From: Fidelibacterota bacterium
GTDB lineage: Bacteria; Pseudomonadota; Alphaproteobacteria; Rhodospirillales; Rhodospirillaceae
Assembly: GCA_947475895.1 (NCBI GenBank)
Contig: CANJMF010000012.1
Coordinates: 19,866-83,865 of the forward strand
DNA length: 64,000 nt
Direction: 5' to 3'
Below the pieces are notes generated by a model. The model saw nothing but the letters and a program-made list of their open reading frames with translations, made no database searches and was not told the DNA's origin. Shown here in pieces: positions 33,168-42,617 of this stretch (position 1 is its first letter; each line of letters begins with the position of its first letter). A program made the position numbers and the translations under genes.

Positions 33168-35276
33168 ATGACCGCATCCCTTCACCTGACGCACACGCCC
33201 GCGCCGTCGCCGCGCAGCATCGCCACCCGTATGCGGGCTCATGATGGCGCCGCGGCAGCAAAGCAAGCCGCCCTCGAAGAAGAACTCGCCGCGCGTTATC
33301 CCCTCTATAAGCGCGTCGTCGAAGAGACATCGGACGGGCTTGTGGTGTTGGATCGCAACGCCGTCATCACCTTCTGCAATCCGGCAGCCGCCGTAATGTT
33401 CAGCTCTACGTGCGACGATCTGGTGGGCCGCGAATTCGGCTTTCCCCTGGGCACCCTCAACGAGCCGACCCAGGTCGAAATCTTCACCGGCGGCAAACCG
33501 TCGTTTGTTGAAATGCTGGCAACCGCCATTTCTTGGCACGATCAAGACGCATCGCTCATCGTTTTGCGCGACGTCACCGCGCGGCGCGAAGCCGAGACGT
33601 TGATTCAAATGCAGTCGCGTGCGCTCGAGGCATCGATCAACGGCATTTTCATCACCGATAAGTCCGGCATCATGCTGTGGAGCAATCAGGCGCTCGCCGA
33701 GATGTCGGGCTATGCGGTCGATGAGATGACCGGCCAATCCATCGACATATTCAAGTCAGGCAAGCACGCCGAAAATTTCTACGCCGATATTTGGTTGCAT
33801 CTGCTGGCCGGCGACGCCTGGAAGGGTCGCATCATCAATCGGCGCAAAGACGGCAGCCTTTATACCGCCGAGCAAACCGTTACGCCCATTCTCGATGCAA
33901 CAGGCCGCCTGTCGCATTTCGTGGCTATTCAAGAAGACATCTCCGAGCGGTTGAAGACTCAAGGCGAACTCGTACGTCTGGCCGAATTCGATACACTCAC
34001 GGGCTTGCCCAATCGCCACGTTTTCATGGAGCGTCTGCAAGCCGCCATCGAACGCGCGCAACGCGCCGACGCCATGGTGGCGGTCATGATGCTCGATATC
34101 GACAACTTCAAAACCATCAATAATACGCTGGGGCACAGCGTTGGAGACGCCTTGCTCGTCGCCGTTTCCGACAAGATCGGCGCCATCATGCGCACGACGG
34201 ATACGCTTGCGCATCTGGGCGGCGACGAGTTCGGCCTCGTGCTCGAGAACGTCAAGGATATGGCGGCCGCCAGCCGCATGATGCGCAAGATCCTCGATTC
34301 CTTTCACCGTTCGCTCACCATCGACGGTCATGTGGTCGAGGTCACGGCCTCCATCGGTATCGCTGCATATCCAAAAGACGACACCGAAGCGCAGGCGCTC
34401 ATGCGCCAGGCGGAGCTCGCGATGTATCAAGCGAAAGCCGGCGGGCGCGATGCCTTCCGTTATTTCGACCGCGAGATGGATGCCGACATTCGCCGGCGCG
34501 TGAAACTGGAAGCGGATTTGCGCCGCGCGGTGGAAGGCAACCAACTCTGGCTCGCCTATCAGCCGCAAATGGATTTGGCGTCCAATCGCATCGTCGGCGC
34601 GGAAGCGTTGATCCGCTGGAATCATCCCGAACGCGGACTGGTGTCGCCCGGCGAATTTATTCCCATCGCTGAAGCGTCGGGACTCATTCTTCCCATCGGC
34701 GATTGGATCATCGAAGAGATTTGCCGCCAGTATCAAATCTGGCAAGCGGTCGGTCTTCCGGCGCTGCGTCTCGGGTTCAACGTTTCGGGCGTTCAGTTCC
34801 GCCAAAAAAATCTCGCGCATCACGTGACAAGCACTTTGAACAAAGCAGGTTTATCGGCAAGCGATCTCGACATCGAGATCACCGAGACTGTGGCCATGGA
34901 GCGCTCGGGGCGCGTGCAGGAGAATGTCGATCTCCTCACGGCCGCCGGCGTCTCCATGTCCGTGGACGACTTCGGCACCGGCTATTCGTCGCTGTCGAAC
35001 CTTCAGGCGTTTCCGGTGTGCCGCTTGAAGGTCGACGCGTCGTTCGTGCGCGGCATCGGCCAAAGCCGCGACGATGAGAAAATCGTCGAAGCCGTCATCC
35101 GCCTGGGTCAAAGCTTAGGGCTGACCCTGGTCGCCGAGGGCGTGGAGACGCCTGAACAACTGCAGTTCCTGCGGGATCGGGGCTGCGATGAAATCCAGGG
35201 CTATTTCATCTCCAAGCCGCTCCCGCCCGAGCAATTCCGCGCCTTCACCGCCGGCTTTACCGGCCCGCCGCTTTAG
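33168..35276 (+). CDS. PAS-PAS-GGDEF-EAL cyclic-di-GMP protein
   Basis: 702 residues, cytoplasmic. Two PAS domains (about 45-145 from YKRVVEETSDGLVVLDRNAV, and 147-265 from RALEASINGIFITDKSG) are followed by a GGDEF domain (about 270-435) and an EAL domain (about 445-700). The active motif GGDEF is intact near residue 351, with the allosteric I-site RTTD five residues upstream. In the EAL domain EAL (479), DDFGTGYSSL and KVDASFVRG are present. Both synthase and phosphodiesterase activity are possible. It is divergent from the response regulator-kaiB operon with a 225-nt spacer. Confidence 0.95.
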   Translation: MTASLHLTHTPAPSPRSIATRMRAHDGAAAAKQAALEEELAARYPLYKRVVEETSDGLVVLDRNAVITFCNPAAAVMFSSTCDDLVGREFGFPLGTLNEPTQVEIFTGGKPSFVEMLATAISWHDQDASLIVLRDVTARREAETLIQMQSRALEASINGIFITDKSGIMLWSNQALAEMSGYAVDEMTGQSIDIFKSGKHAENFYADIWLHLLAGDAWKGRIINRRKDGSLYTAEQTVTPILDATGRLSHFVAIQEDISERLKTQGELVRLAEFDTLTGLPNRHVFMERLQAAIERAQRADAMVAVMMLDIDNFKTINNTLGHSVGDALLVAVSDKIGAIMRTTDTLAHLGGDEFGLVLENVKDMAAASRMMRKILDSFHRSLTIDGHVVEVTASIGIAAYPKDDTEAQALMRQAELAMYQAKAGGRDAFRYFDREMDADIRRRVKLEADLRRAVEGNQLWLAYQPQMDLASNRIVGAEALIRWNHPERGLVSPGEFIPIAEASGLILPIGDWIIEEICRQYQIWQAVGLPALRLGFNVSGVQFRQKNLAHHVTSTLNKAGLSASDLDIEITETVAMERSGRVQENVDLLTAAGVSMSVDDFGTGYSSLSNLQAFPVCRLKVDASFVRGIGQSRDDEKIVEAVIRLGQSLGLTLVAEGVETPEQLQFLRDRGCDEIQGYFISKPLPPEQFRAFTAGFTGPPL

Positions 35277-35308
35277 TGCCCCTCGCTAAATCGCGGGCTT
35301 CGGCCTCT

Positions 35309-35331
35309 CCCGGGGCTATCCATGCCCCGGG
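35309..35331. terminator. Hairpin downstream of the GGDEF-EAL gene
   Basis: CCCGGGGC and GCCCCGGG, 8-bp perfect arms around TATCCAT, 32 nt after the stop at 35276. It has no T tract directly behind it. Confidence 0.45.
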
Positions 35332-35423
35332 GACAGGACGGGTTTGTCGGTCGGCGGGATTTTAGAATCGCAGGCCCCGCACGCCTCAGATATAACCGCC
35401 TGAGCTTTTGGGGTTTTTTCTGT

Positions 35424-36332
35424 ATGACGGATATCGCGGTCACCAGCATGACCGGCTTCGCGCGCGCCGAAGGGCGTGTCGAGGCGCGGCTGGCCTTTGC
35501 GTTCGCATGGGAAGCCAAAAGCGTGAACGGCAAGAATCTCGAGGTTCGCCTGCGGGTGCCGCCGGGATTTGATTCCGTTGAATTGCCGGCCCGCCAGGCT
35601 GCGGCCGAAGCGTTCTCGCGCGGCTCCATTAATCTCTCGCTCCAGATCGTGACGGAAAGCACCGCCAATCAACCGTCCATCGACGAAGCCGTGCTCGATC
35701 AATTGATCGCACTCGCCGGGAAAAAAGCAGCCTCCCTTGGCGCCGGCGTTGCCCCGGCCACGCTGGACGGCCTCATGGCCATGGCGCAAGGACGCCCCCC
35801 GCAGGAGATCCCCGATGCTGCCGCCTTGGCGGCCCGCGACGCGGCCCTGCTTGCCAGTTTAAAGCGCGCACTCGTCGGGCTCGCGGCCGCACGCCGCCAA
35901 GAGGGCGCCACGTTGGCCGTGGTTATCGGCGGTCATATCGACACCATCGCGGCGCTCTGCGCCGAGGCGCAAGGGTTGGCGGCAACCCAACCGGAAGCTT
36001 TGAAGGCGCGCCTCATGCTTCAAATTCAAGATATGGCCGGCGCCGTGCCCGCCCTTTCGCCCGAACGCATGGCGCAAGAAGCCGTGCTGTTAGCCGTTAA
36101 AGCCGATATCCGCGAGGAGTTGGATCGTCTCACCGCTCACGTGGGGCAGGCGCGGGAGCTTTTAAGTAAAGGCGAGCCGTGTGGGCGGAGACTCGATTTC
36201 CTGTCGCAGGAATTTAACCGCGAGGCGAATACCCTCTGCTCGAAATCGGCCGATGTTTCGTTAACGCGCGTGGGCTTGGCGCTGAAAACGACCATTGATC
36301 AGTTTCGCGAGCAAATCCAGAATATCGAGTGA
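35424..36332 (+). CDS. yicC: YicC/YloC-family endoribonuclease
   Basis: 302 residues. It starts MTDIAVTSMTGFARAEGRVE, and MTGFAR is the conserved beginning of the family; the second signature NREANTLCSKSADV lies near the C-terminus. YicC proteins are reported to act as endoribonucleases in E. coli. The stop overlaps a GTG start for gmk (GTGA), and pairing with gmk is common. The ATG at 35448 is an alternative. Confidence 0.92.
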   Translation: MTDIAVTSMTGFARAEGRVEARLAFAFAWEAKSVNGKNLEVRLRVPPGFDSVELPARQAAAEAFSRGSINLSLQIVTESTANQPSIDEAVLDQLIALAGKKAASLGAGVAPATLDGLMAMAQGRPPQEIPDAAALAARDAALLASLKRALVGLAAARRQEGATLAVVIGGHIDTIAALCAEAQGLAATQPEALKARLMLQIQDMAGAVPALSPERMAQEAVLLAVKADIREELDRLTAHVGQARELLSKGEPCGRRLDFLSQEFNREANTLCSKSADVSLTRVGLALKTTIDQFREQIQNIE

Positions 36333-36343
36333 TCGCTGACTCC

Positions 36344-36979
36344 ATGACGCTAACGTCCATCCCACGCCGCGGCCTCATGCTGGTGCTGTCTTCGCCTTCG
36401 GGCGCGGGCAAAACCTCCATCGCGCGCGCGCTCTTGTCCAGCGAACCGGATCTGCGGATTTCGGTGTCCGTGACGACGCGTCCGCCGCGTCCCGGCGAGG
36501 AGCAAGCCAAGGATTATTACTTCACCACGGAAGCCGACTACCACCGCATGGTGAAATCCGGCGAGCTGCTCGAGCATGCACGCGTGTTCGACAATTTCTA
36601 TGGCACGCCGCGTCAGAAAGTCGAAGAACAGCTCGCGGCCGGACACGACGTGCTGTTCGATATCGATTGGCAAGGCACGCAACAACTCAAAGCCAGCGCC
36701 CGCGACGATCTGGTGAGTATCTTCATCCTACCGCCGTCGTTGGCTGAGCTTGAGCGTCGCTTGCGTGGGCGCGCGCAGGATACCGAGGACGTCATGCGTA
36801 AACGCATGAGCCGTGCCGCCGATGAAATGAGTCATTGGGCCGAATACGATTACGGCATCGTCAATTTCGATTTGGAAAAAAGCATCGCGCAGGTGAAAGC
36901 CATCCTCACCGCCGAACGCCTGCGCCGCACGCGCCAAACCGGCCTGGTGGACTTCGTCAACGAGATGCGCGGCGCTTAA
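36344..36979 (+). CDS. gmk: Guanylate kinase
   Basis: Phosphorylates GMP to GDP. 211 residues from ATG 36344 with P-loop SSPSGAGKTSIARAL, SVSVTTRPPRPGE (GMP binding), and FDIDWQGTQQLK. A GTG at 36329 overlapping the yicC stop (GTGA) is an alternative start of five extra residues. The downstream spacer holds two direct repeats before the convergent rsmA gene. Confidence 0.96.
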   Translation: MTLTSIPRRGLMLVLSSPSGAGKTSIARALLSSEPDLRISVSVTTRPPRPGEEQAKDYYFTTEADYHRMVKSGELLEHARVFDNFYGTPRQKVEEQLAAGHDVLFDIDWQGTQQLKASARDDLVSIFILPPSLAELERRLRGRAQDTEDVMRKRMSRAADEMSHWAEYDYGIVNFDLEKSIAQVKAILTAERLRRTRQTGLVDFVNEMRGA

Positions 36980-36984
36980 AAGCC

Positions 36985-37080
36985 CAGCTCATAAGTTCAT
37001 GGGCTCGTTTGCCAGCGCTAAAGTATCAATGAAGTCAATGATCTAACGGTCCAAGATCCATAAGGTCATGGGGTCGTTTT
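36985..37080. repeat. Imperfect direct repeat between gmk and rsmA
   Basis: Unit 1 (36985-37010) and unit 2 (37053-37080) share the pattern AG[C/A]TC-ATAAG[T/G]TCATGGG[C/G]TCGTTT with one single-base gap. Unit 1 also forms a small stem AGCCCA/TGGGCT. They lie between convergent genes and may be the remains of a duplicated terminator. Confidence 0.5.
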
Positions 37081-37093
37081 CGCGCGATGGGAC

Positions 37094-37939
37094 TTAAGGC
37101 CCGGTATCGAGCGCCGTCGCCAGGGCGCAGAACTGTTCCACCGTCAGCGTTTCAGCCCGCGCTGTGGGTTCGATGCCGACGGCTTTGCAAAGCGCCTCCG
37201 TGGACGTCCACGCCGTTCCCTGAATGACCGACAGCAAACTCTGGCGCAGCATTTTGCGCCGTTGCCCGAAGGCTCCGGCGGTCACGCGTTCCAATGTCTC
37301 GCGCCGCGCCGGTGCCAACGGTTCGGCACGCGGCGTCAAGCGCACGACCGTGGACTGCACTTGCGGCGGCGGCACGAAGGCTTTTGGATTGATATGAAAC
37401 AGCAGCTCGGCATCGCACAGCCACTGGCAGATGATACTGAGGCGGCCATAGGCGCCCGTGTCGGGCGGCGCGGTCAGGCGTTGCGCGACTTCCGTCTGGA
37501 ACGTCAACGTCAGCGACTCAAACGCCGTGATGTTACTCAGCCATCGCAGCAGCAGTTCCGTGCCGATGTTGTAAGGCAAATTCGCAACGATCCGGCGCGG
37601 CGCGGTGCCTAAGGTTGCCGCATCGACTTTCAACGCGTCCGCTTCCATCGTCGTCAACTTGCCGGGATAGGCGTTCGCCACCTCGGCGAGAATCGCGCGG
37701 CAACGCTGATCTTTTTCCACAGCAATCACCGTGGCACCCGCCGCCAGCAACGCGCGCGTCAATCCGCCAGGACCGGGACCAATTTCAATCGTGGTCCCTT
37801 GGCTTACATCACCGGCCGCGCGGGCAATGCGCGCGGTCAAATTGAGGTCGAGCAGAAAATGTTGGCCAAGACTTTTGTCGGCCATAAGCCCATGGCGCGC
37901 GATCACATCGCGCAGCGGAGGAAGTTCAGTTTCCGACAT
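37094..37939 (-). CDS. rsmA: 16S rRNA dimethyladenosine transferase RsmA (KsgA)
   Basis: Methylates two adjacent adenosines at the 3' end of 16S rRNA. 281 residues, with DKSLGQHFLLDLN at the start, SAM motif IEIGPGPGGLTRALL and catalytic NLPYNIGTELLL. Its start shares one base with the pdxA stop (TGATG), giving tight coupling in the lptF-to-rsmA unit. Confidence 0.97.
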   Translation of the reverse strand: MSETELPPLRDVIARHGLMADKSLGQHFLLDLNLTARIARAAGDVSQGTTIEIGPGPGGLTRALLAAGATVIAVEKDQRCRAILAEVANAYPGKLTTMEADALKVDAATLGTAPRRIVANLPYNIGTELLLRWLSNITAFESLTLTFQTEVAQRLTAPPDTGAYGRLSIICQWLCDAELLFHINPKAFVPPPQVQSTVVRLTPRAEPLAPARRETLERVTAGAFGQRRKMLRQSLLSVIQGTAWTSTEALCKAVGIEPTARAETLTVEQFCALATALDTGP

Positions 37940-38964
37940 CAGGCAGCCTGCGTGTGCATACGGCGGTGTGCCACTTCACCCGCGAGCCGCAAGGCCGCCA
38001 GCAAGCTCGACGGATCGGCCGCGCCGCGCGCCGCTATGTCGAACGCGGTGCCGTGATCGGGCGATGTGCGCACAAACGGTAAGCCAAGCGTGATGTTGAC
38101 GCCGCGCGCGAAATCCAAGGTCTTCAAGGGGATCAACGCCTGATCATGATACATGCACAAGGCGGCATCATACTGCGCGCGGGCGGCCGTATGAAACAAC
38201 GTATCTGCCGGTGAAGGCCCGGTCGCGTGGATGCCCTCGGCACGTAATTGGGCAATGGCGGGCGCGATGATGGTGGCTTCCTCGCCGCCCATATTGCCTT
38301 GCTCGCCGGCATGGGGATTGAGCGCCGCGACGGCCAGGCGCGGCTGCGCGATTCCAAAATCCTGCGCCAACGCGCGCGCGGTGATGCGCGCGCACTGAAG
38401 AATCGTTTCGCTGTGTAAAGCAGCGGGCACGTCTTTCAGCGCAAGGTGCACCGTCACAGGCACCACACGTAAGCCCTCAATCGCCAGCATCATGACGGTC
38501 GGAACCCCGCCCGCGAGATGACCCAGATATTCCGTGTGCCCCGGGAAAGCGAAACCAACGCTTTGCAGCCCGGCTTTGTGAATAGGATTGGTGACGATCC
38601 CACCCGCCGCGCCGGCTTTCGCTAAAGCAACTGCCTGATCGATTGCGCCAATAACAGCGGACGCGTTTGCACCGTTCGGCCGGCCAAGGACAACAGGTTC
38701 TGCCAGCGCTGTGGTCGGCTTCAAAACAGGAAGTGCGCGCGCGAAAACCGCAACCGCTTCAGCCGGCGTGGCGATCGCAGCGACGGGACACGCAATGCCA
38801 AACGCCGCGGCAAGTGCCGCGAGGCGGGCAACATCATCAATCACGAAGAAGGCCGGCGTGCCGCTTTCGTGCTGCGCCCATGCGCGCAAAGCGATCTCGC
38901 CGCCGATGCCGGCGGGTTCGCCCATGGTCAATGCCAGAGGTGGGATGTGCGACACGGCCCCCAT
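37939..38964 (-). CDS. pdxA: 4-hydroxythreonine-4-phosphate dehydrogenase PdxA
   Basis: Acts in pyridoxal phosphate synthesis. 341 residues from ATG 38964 (MGAVSHIPPLALTMGEPAGI). Metal-binding histidines lie in FPGHTEYLGHLAGG, LNPHAGEQGNMGGEE and YHDQALIPLK. The longer open frame up to 39150 overlaps surA and is not used. It follows surA by 13 nt. Confidence 0.96.
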   Translation of the reverse strand: MGAVSHIPPLALTMGEPAGIGGEIALRAWAQHESGTPAFFVIDDVARLAALAAAFGIACPVAAIATPAEAVAVFARALPVLKPTTALAEPVVLGRPNGANASAVIGAIDQAVALAKAGAAGGIVTNPIHKAGLQSVGFAFPGHTEYLGHLAGGVPTVMMLAIEGLRVVPVTVHLALKDVPAALHSETILQCARITARALAQDFGIAQPRLAVAALNPHAGEQGNMGGEEATIIAPAIAQLRAEGIHATGPSPADTLFHTAARAQYDAALCMYHDQALIPLKTLDFARGVNITLGLPFVRTSPDHGTAFDIAARGAADPSSLLAALRLAGEVAHRRMHTQAA

Positions 38965-38977
38965 GCGGCCGAGCTTC

Positions 38978-40285
38978 CTAGATACGCGGATCGACGAGCG
39001 CCTGGCGGCGCAGATCACGCAATTTCTGACGCGCGGCGTTCTCGAGCTTTTCGTTCTCCAGCTGCGAGCGGATTTGCCGCTCGCTGGGCAGGCCCGAGTC
39101 ATCTTGGCGCGTGCAGAGCGTAACAAAGAGAATGGCTCCGGCGACCTCAATCGGCTTGCTGACGTGGCCGGGCTTTAGATCGATCACGGCATCGCGCACA
39201 GCTTCGGGTAAGCCGCCCACATACATTTCCGTGATGCGGCCCGAACCCGGTGTGCCGAGGTCCTTCCCCAACTTGTCCATTTGTTCGCAAGTATTCACCT
39301 GCGTACGAATGGCATCGCTGGCTTGCGCCATCTTCTCAGGCGTCAAGGCGCGTCCACCTTCTGTCGGAAGATAAACTTGGCTCAGGGTCACAATCGACAT
39401 ACGCGGATCGGGCGCACCTGCGCTCCGGCGGCCGCGCAGTTGCACGATGTGATAACCGGACACCGAGCGGATCGGTTCTGAGATTTCGTTGGGCTCCATG
39501 CGCGCAAGGGCAGCGTCCACTTCGGGTTCGAAATCCCCCTGAACGACCCAGCCCTGGTCGCCGCCGGTGGTGGCCGTGGGGCTTTGCGAGAACTGTTGCG
39601 CGAGGCCTCCGAACGGCGTGCCGCTCCGGGCTTGCTGCACCAAACGCGCGGCGAGTTCGCGCATCGTTGCTTCGGGCGCGGAGGCGCTAATGGGTAAATA
39701 GATTTCCGAAACCAGATGTTCGGTTTTGCCTTGATTGGCCTTCATGCGGGCCAGCACCGCATTCACTTCCTGCGGCTGAACCGCTGTCTCACGCTCGAAC
39801 GACTGACGCACCACTTTGATCCACGCCAAGTTCGCTTCGATCTGTGTCGACATGGACTGCGGATCCAAACGCTTATCGCTGATCAATTTGCGAAAGGCGC
39901 CGGTGGGCATGCCGTTGCGTTGTTCGATGCTGTCGATGGCCTGGCGAATTTCGGTTTCCGAAATGGTCAGCTTCAATCTTTTCGCCTCCTGCATCTGGAG
40001 GCGTTCTTCGATCAGCTTTTCCAAAGTTTGCGGAATCAAACGGCGTTGCATATCGGGCGTATTGTCGAGGCCCGACGTCGCGATCACCAGCGCGACGCGC
40101 GCCTGCACGTCGTACACCGTGATGATGTCCTCGTTCACGACCGCTGCAATGCTCATGGCATTGGGGCCCTGATTGGACTGCGGGCGCAGGAGGTCGCGGC
40201 CAAGCTCGGCCGCCTGCGCCGAGGCGGCGACCATCAGCGCACATGCGATCACTAGAATGCAGCGTTTACCCAGGGAGAGCGTCAT
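38978..40285 (-). CDS. surA: Periplasmic chaperone/peptidyl-prolyl isomerase SurA
   Basis: 435 residues with a signal peptide (MTLSLGKRCILVIACALMVA, cleavage after QAA near residue 26). The N-terminal chaperone region is followed by one good parvulin domain (about 190-290: GGLAQQFSQSPTATTGGDQG, SEPIRSVSGYHIVQLRGR) and a weaker second one (about 300-405). It helps outer membrane proteins fold and is next to lptD, an important client. Confidence 0.94.
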   Translation of the reverse strand: MTLSLGKRCILVIACALMVAASAQAAELGRDLLRPQSNQGPNAMSIAAVVNEDIITVYDVQARVALVIATSGLDNTPDMQRRLIPQTLEKLIEERLQMQEAKRLKLTISETEIRQAIDSIEQRNGMPTGAFRKLISDKRLDPQSMSTQIEANLAWIKVVRQSFERETAVQPQEVNAVLARMKANQGKTEHLVSEIYLPISASAPEATMRELAARLVQQARSGTPFGGLAQQFSQSPTATTGGDQGWVVQGDFEPEVDAALARMEPNEISEPIRSVSGYHIVQLRGRRSAGAPDPRMSIVTLSQVYLPTEGGRALTPEKMAQASDAIRTQVNTCEQMDKLGKDLGTPGSGRITEMYVGGLPEAVRDAVIDLKPGHVSKPIEVAGAILFVTLCTRQDDSGLPSERQIRSQLENEKLENAARQKLRDLRRQALVDPRI

Positions 40286-40410
40286 CGGTGTCTTGATTCT
40301 CGGCTGTTATTTGCGGGCCGTAACATACGCAAGAATGGGGCCGAAAACCACAGCCCAGAAACCCAGTGTTTCCGAGGCTAAGTTGCGACTCCGGCGCGAA
40401 TTTTGGGGCG

Positions 40411-42606
40411 TTAGCGCTGTGTACCGATATCGGTGTTGAACTTGATGTCGCCGATGGTCTTGAAATTAAGGGTCAGGAGCACGGCCAATCCACGCTTGAA
40501 GTCGCGATCCTGGGTGTTGTCGTTGGCGATATCTATGCCGATGACAAAGCATTCATCTTCGTATGTAACGCCGAAATCCGAGTGAATTGTGCCGCCGTTT
40601 TGGCCGAGGTTCTGGCGATGGCTGGCGCTGATCGACCAGTGTTGGGAAAAGCGGCTTGAAACCTGGACGAAGAATTCCTCGGTGCTGCCGAGCAAGACCC
40701 GCTGCGGCGTATCGGCTTTGACGAACAAATAGCTGGTGGTGAGGCGGAACGGCGGCGGGCCCACGCTCGTGGTGATTTCGGCGCGCCGGCTCGCGAAAGT
40801 GTCCTTATCTAGGCGGAAGCGATACTGCAGGCTGATGAGGTCGTTGGGCGTAAACCCGACATGTCCGACGTAGTCCGAAAGATGGCCAGAAAGTCCCGAC
40901 AGCGGCAAAAACGTCGGATCGTCGTGGAAACGATAGCTCTGTCCCAGCATCGCATCGAGCGTTCCGACGGTGTTGTTGAAGGCCGACCACCGGACGCCGT
41001 AGTTAACGCGTGCGCCCGTCTCAACGCGGTCCAATCCGGAAAAGCGATTCATGCTGAACAGGTTGGTGTCGTCAAACTCCAAGTCGAGACTGTCTTCGTT
41101 CGGGATGCGGCTTGGGTTCAGATTGTGCGGGCTGACCGCGATCATGGCGATCGGCTCTACGACTTGCGTCACGTTGTACCGATTGCTGCTGAAAGGCATA
41201 CGCCACTCCAGCGAAGCTTCGGGCACAAATCGGCCTGCCGTGCCGTCGTACGGGGCCGTACGGTTTGGGCGCACGACATCGCGCACATAATAGCCGTCGG
41301 CGCGAACGTCCGCGCGCAAGGTGTAAATGGCACCATAAGAACTTGTGTACGGGACAGTGTATCCGGCGCTGGTCGACAGGCGGTTGGAATCCGTTCCAAC
41401 TTCACGAAAAAGCACCAATGTGTTGGCGTTGAAATTCCATGTGCCGCCCCATCCGTCGGGCAGCGTGACGTAGTTGTAGTTGAGCAGCGGCGCGATCACA
41501 GGCACCGACGACGACACGATCTGCGCGCGCTGATTCTGAAAATAATAGAAATTGGACGAGAAATAAGACTGTTGGCTAAAGCGCTCGGCGAAGACATTCG
41601 ATGTCAGCCACGTCGGTGCGTCGAATGCATACCGGCGCAGGTAAGTTTGGTCGGAGGCAAAGTTAAGGTCGGTACCGCTGCGCCAGTTTTCGTCGATGTC
41701 CCACCGCGCAACGCCTTTGAAATGTCCGCGCAGGTCTTCATTTGAATCCGAATCGTTGGCAATCAAACTTCCGTCGAGCCGAATTTCGCCGCGCGGAAAA
41801 TTTTGGCGGTATTGCAGAATGGCGCCTTGACCCGCGGACGACGTAAGGAACGGGTCGATGGTGGAGTCGTTGGTGTCTGAAAGTCGGATGTAATACGGCT
41901 GCTTATAGAAGACGCCGAGGTTGCGGCTCGCGCCGATGGCGGGCAGCAAAAATCCGCTTTTCGCATCCGACGTGGGATCGGGATGGGCCAGATAGGGCGT
42001 GTAGAAAATCGGAATTCCACCGACCTCCATCCACGCATTCTTGTAGTAAACCATTTGCGCGTCGCGATCGTAACGCACGCGATCTGCCTTGATCTGCCAC
42101 AACGGCGTTTCACCGCTGCAACTGTCGCAGGGTGTATAAATGGCGGAATAGAGTTCGTTCAGCCCATTGGGCAAGCGGCGGTAAACATGGCTGGCCATGC
42201 GCGATTTATCGGTTAGTAGGACACGCACCTCGTCCGCGAGGCCTTGTTTCAGATCCGAAGCCACCTGAATCTTCTCGAAGAAGAAAACCGTCCCGGTGTC
42301 GTCCACAAGCGAAACATGGCCGGTTGCGGTGGCGATGTCGGTGTTGCGATCGAAGGTGACCTTGTCGGCGAGGAGGAGGCGATCACCGCGCTGTATTTCG
42401 ACAAAGCCGTTCGCTGTCACGGTGTTGGCGTCACGGTCGTAGGTGATCTCGTCGGCCAGCAGCAGCGTCTGCTCGGCGCCGTCATCGTCGGGATTGATGA
42501 ACTCCGCCGCTCGAACCGCAGCCGGCATCATGAAAAGCCAAACGGCTGTCATGGCGGCCGTGGTCCGCATCGGCGCGGCTAGCTTCGCGAACGTAAAATT
42601 TTTCAT
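40411..42606 (-). CDS. lptD: LPS-assembly protein LptD
   Basis: 731 residues, outer-membrane beta-barrel that inserts lipopolysaccharide. Signal peptide about 1-33, then a jellyroll N-terminal domain (LLADEITYDRDANTVTANGF, LLADKVTFDRNTDIATATGH), then the barrel with many alternating strands, ending DIKFNTDIGTQR. A CDSC pair (PCDSCSGETPLW) lies between the domains. The ATG at 42606 has a poor ribosome site but lies at the signal peptide start. Upstream frame to 42666 runs into lptF. Confidence 0.93.
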   Translation of the reverse strand: MKNFTFAKLAAPMRTTAAMTAVWLFMMPAAVRAAEFINPDDDGAEQTLLLADEITYDRDANTVTANGFVEIQRGDRLLLADKVTFDRNTDIATATGHVSLVDDTGTVFFFEKIQVASDLKQGLADEVRVLLTDKSRMASHVYRRLPNGLNELYSAIYTPCDSCSGETPLWQIKADRVRYDRDAQMVYYKNAWMEVGGIPIFYTPYLAHPDPTSDAKSGFLLPAIGASRNLGVFYKQPYYIRLSDTNDSTIDPFLTSSAGQGAILQYRQNFPRGEIRLDGSLIANDSDSNEDLRGHFKGVARWDIDENWRSGTDLNFASDQTYLRRYAFDAPTWLTSNVFAERFSQQSYFSSNFYYFQNQRAQIVSSSVPVIAPLLNYNYVTLPDGWGGTWNFNANTLVLFREVGTDSNRLSTSAGYTVPYTSSYGAIYTLRADVRADGYYVRDVVRPNRTAPYDGTAGRFVPEASLEWRMPFSSNRYNVTQVVEPIAMIAVSPHNLNPSRIPNEDSLDLEFDDTNLFSMNRFSGLDRVETGARVNYGVRWSAFNNTVGTLDAMLGQSYRFHDDPTFLPLSGLSGHLSDYVGHVGFTPNDLISLQYRFRLDKDTFASRRAEITTSVGPPPFRLTTSYLFVKADTPQRVLLGSTEEFFVQVSSRFSQHWSISASHRQNLGQNGGTIHSDFGVTYEDECFVIGIDIANDNTQDRDFKRGLAVLLTLNFKTIGDIKFNTDIGTQR

Positions 42607-42617
42607 TGGGCGAGGCG

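Noticed and set aside
33756..34823. 355-codon minus-strand frame opposite the GGDEF-EAL gene
   Set aside because: Antisense shadow; the plus strand encodes four intact domains.
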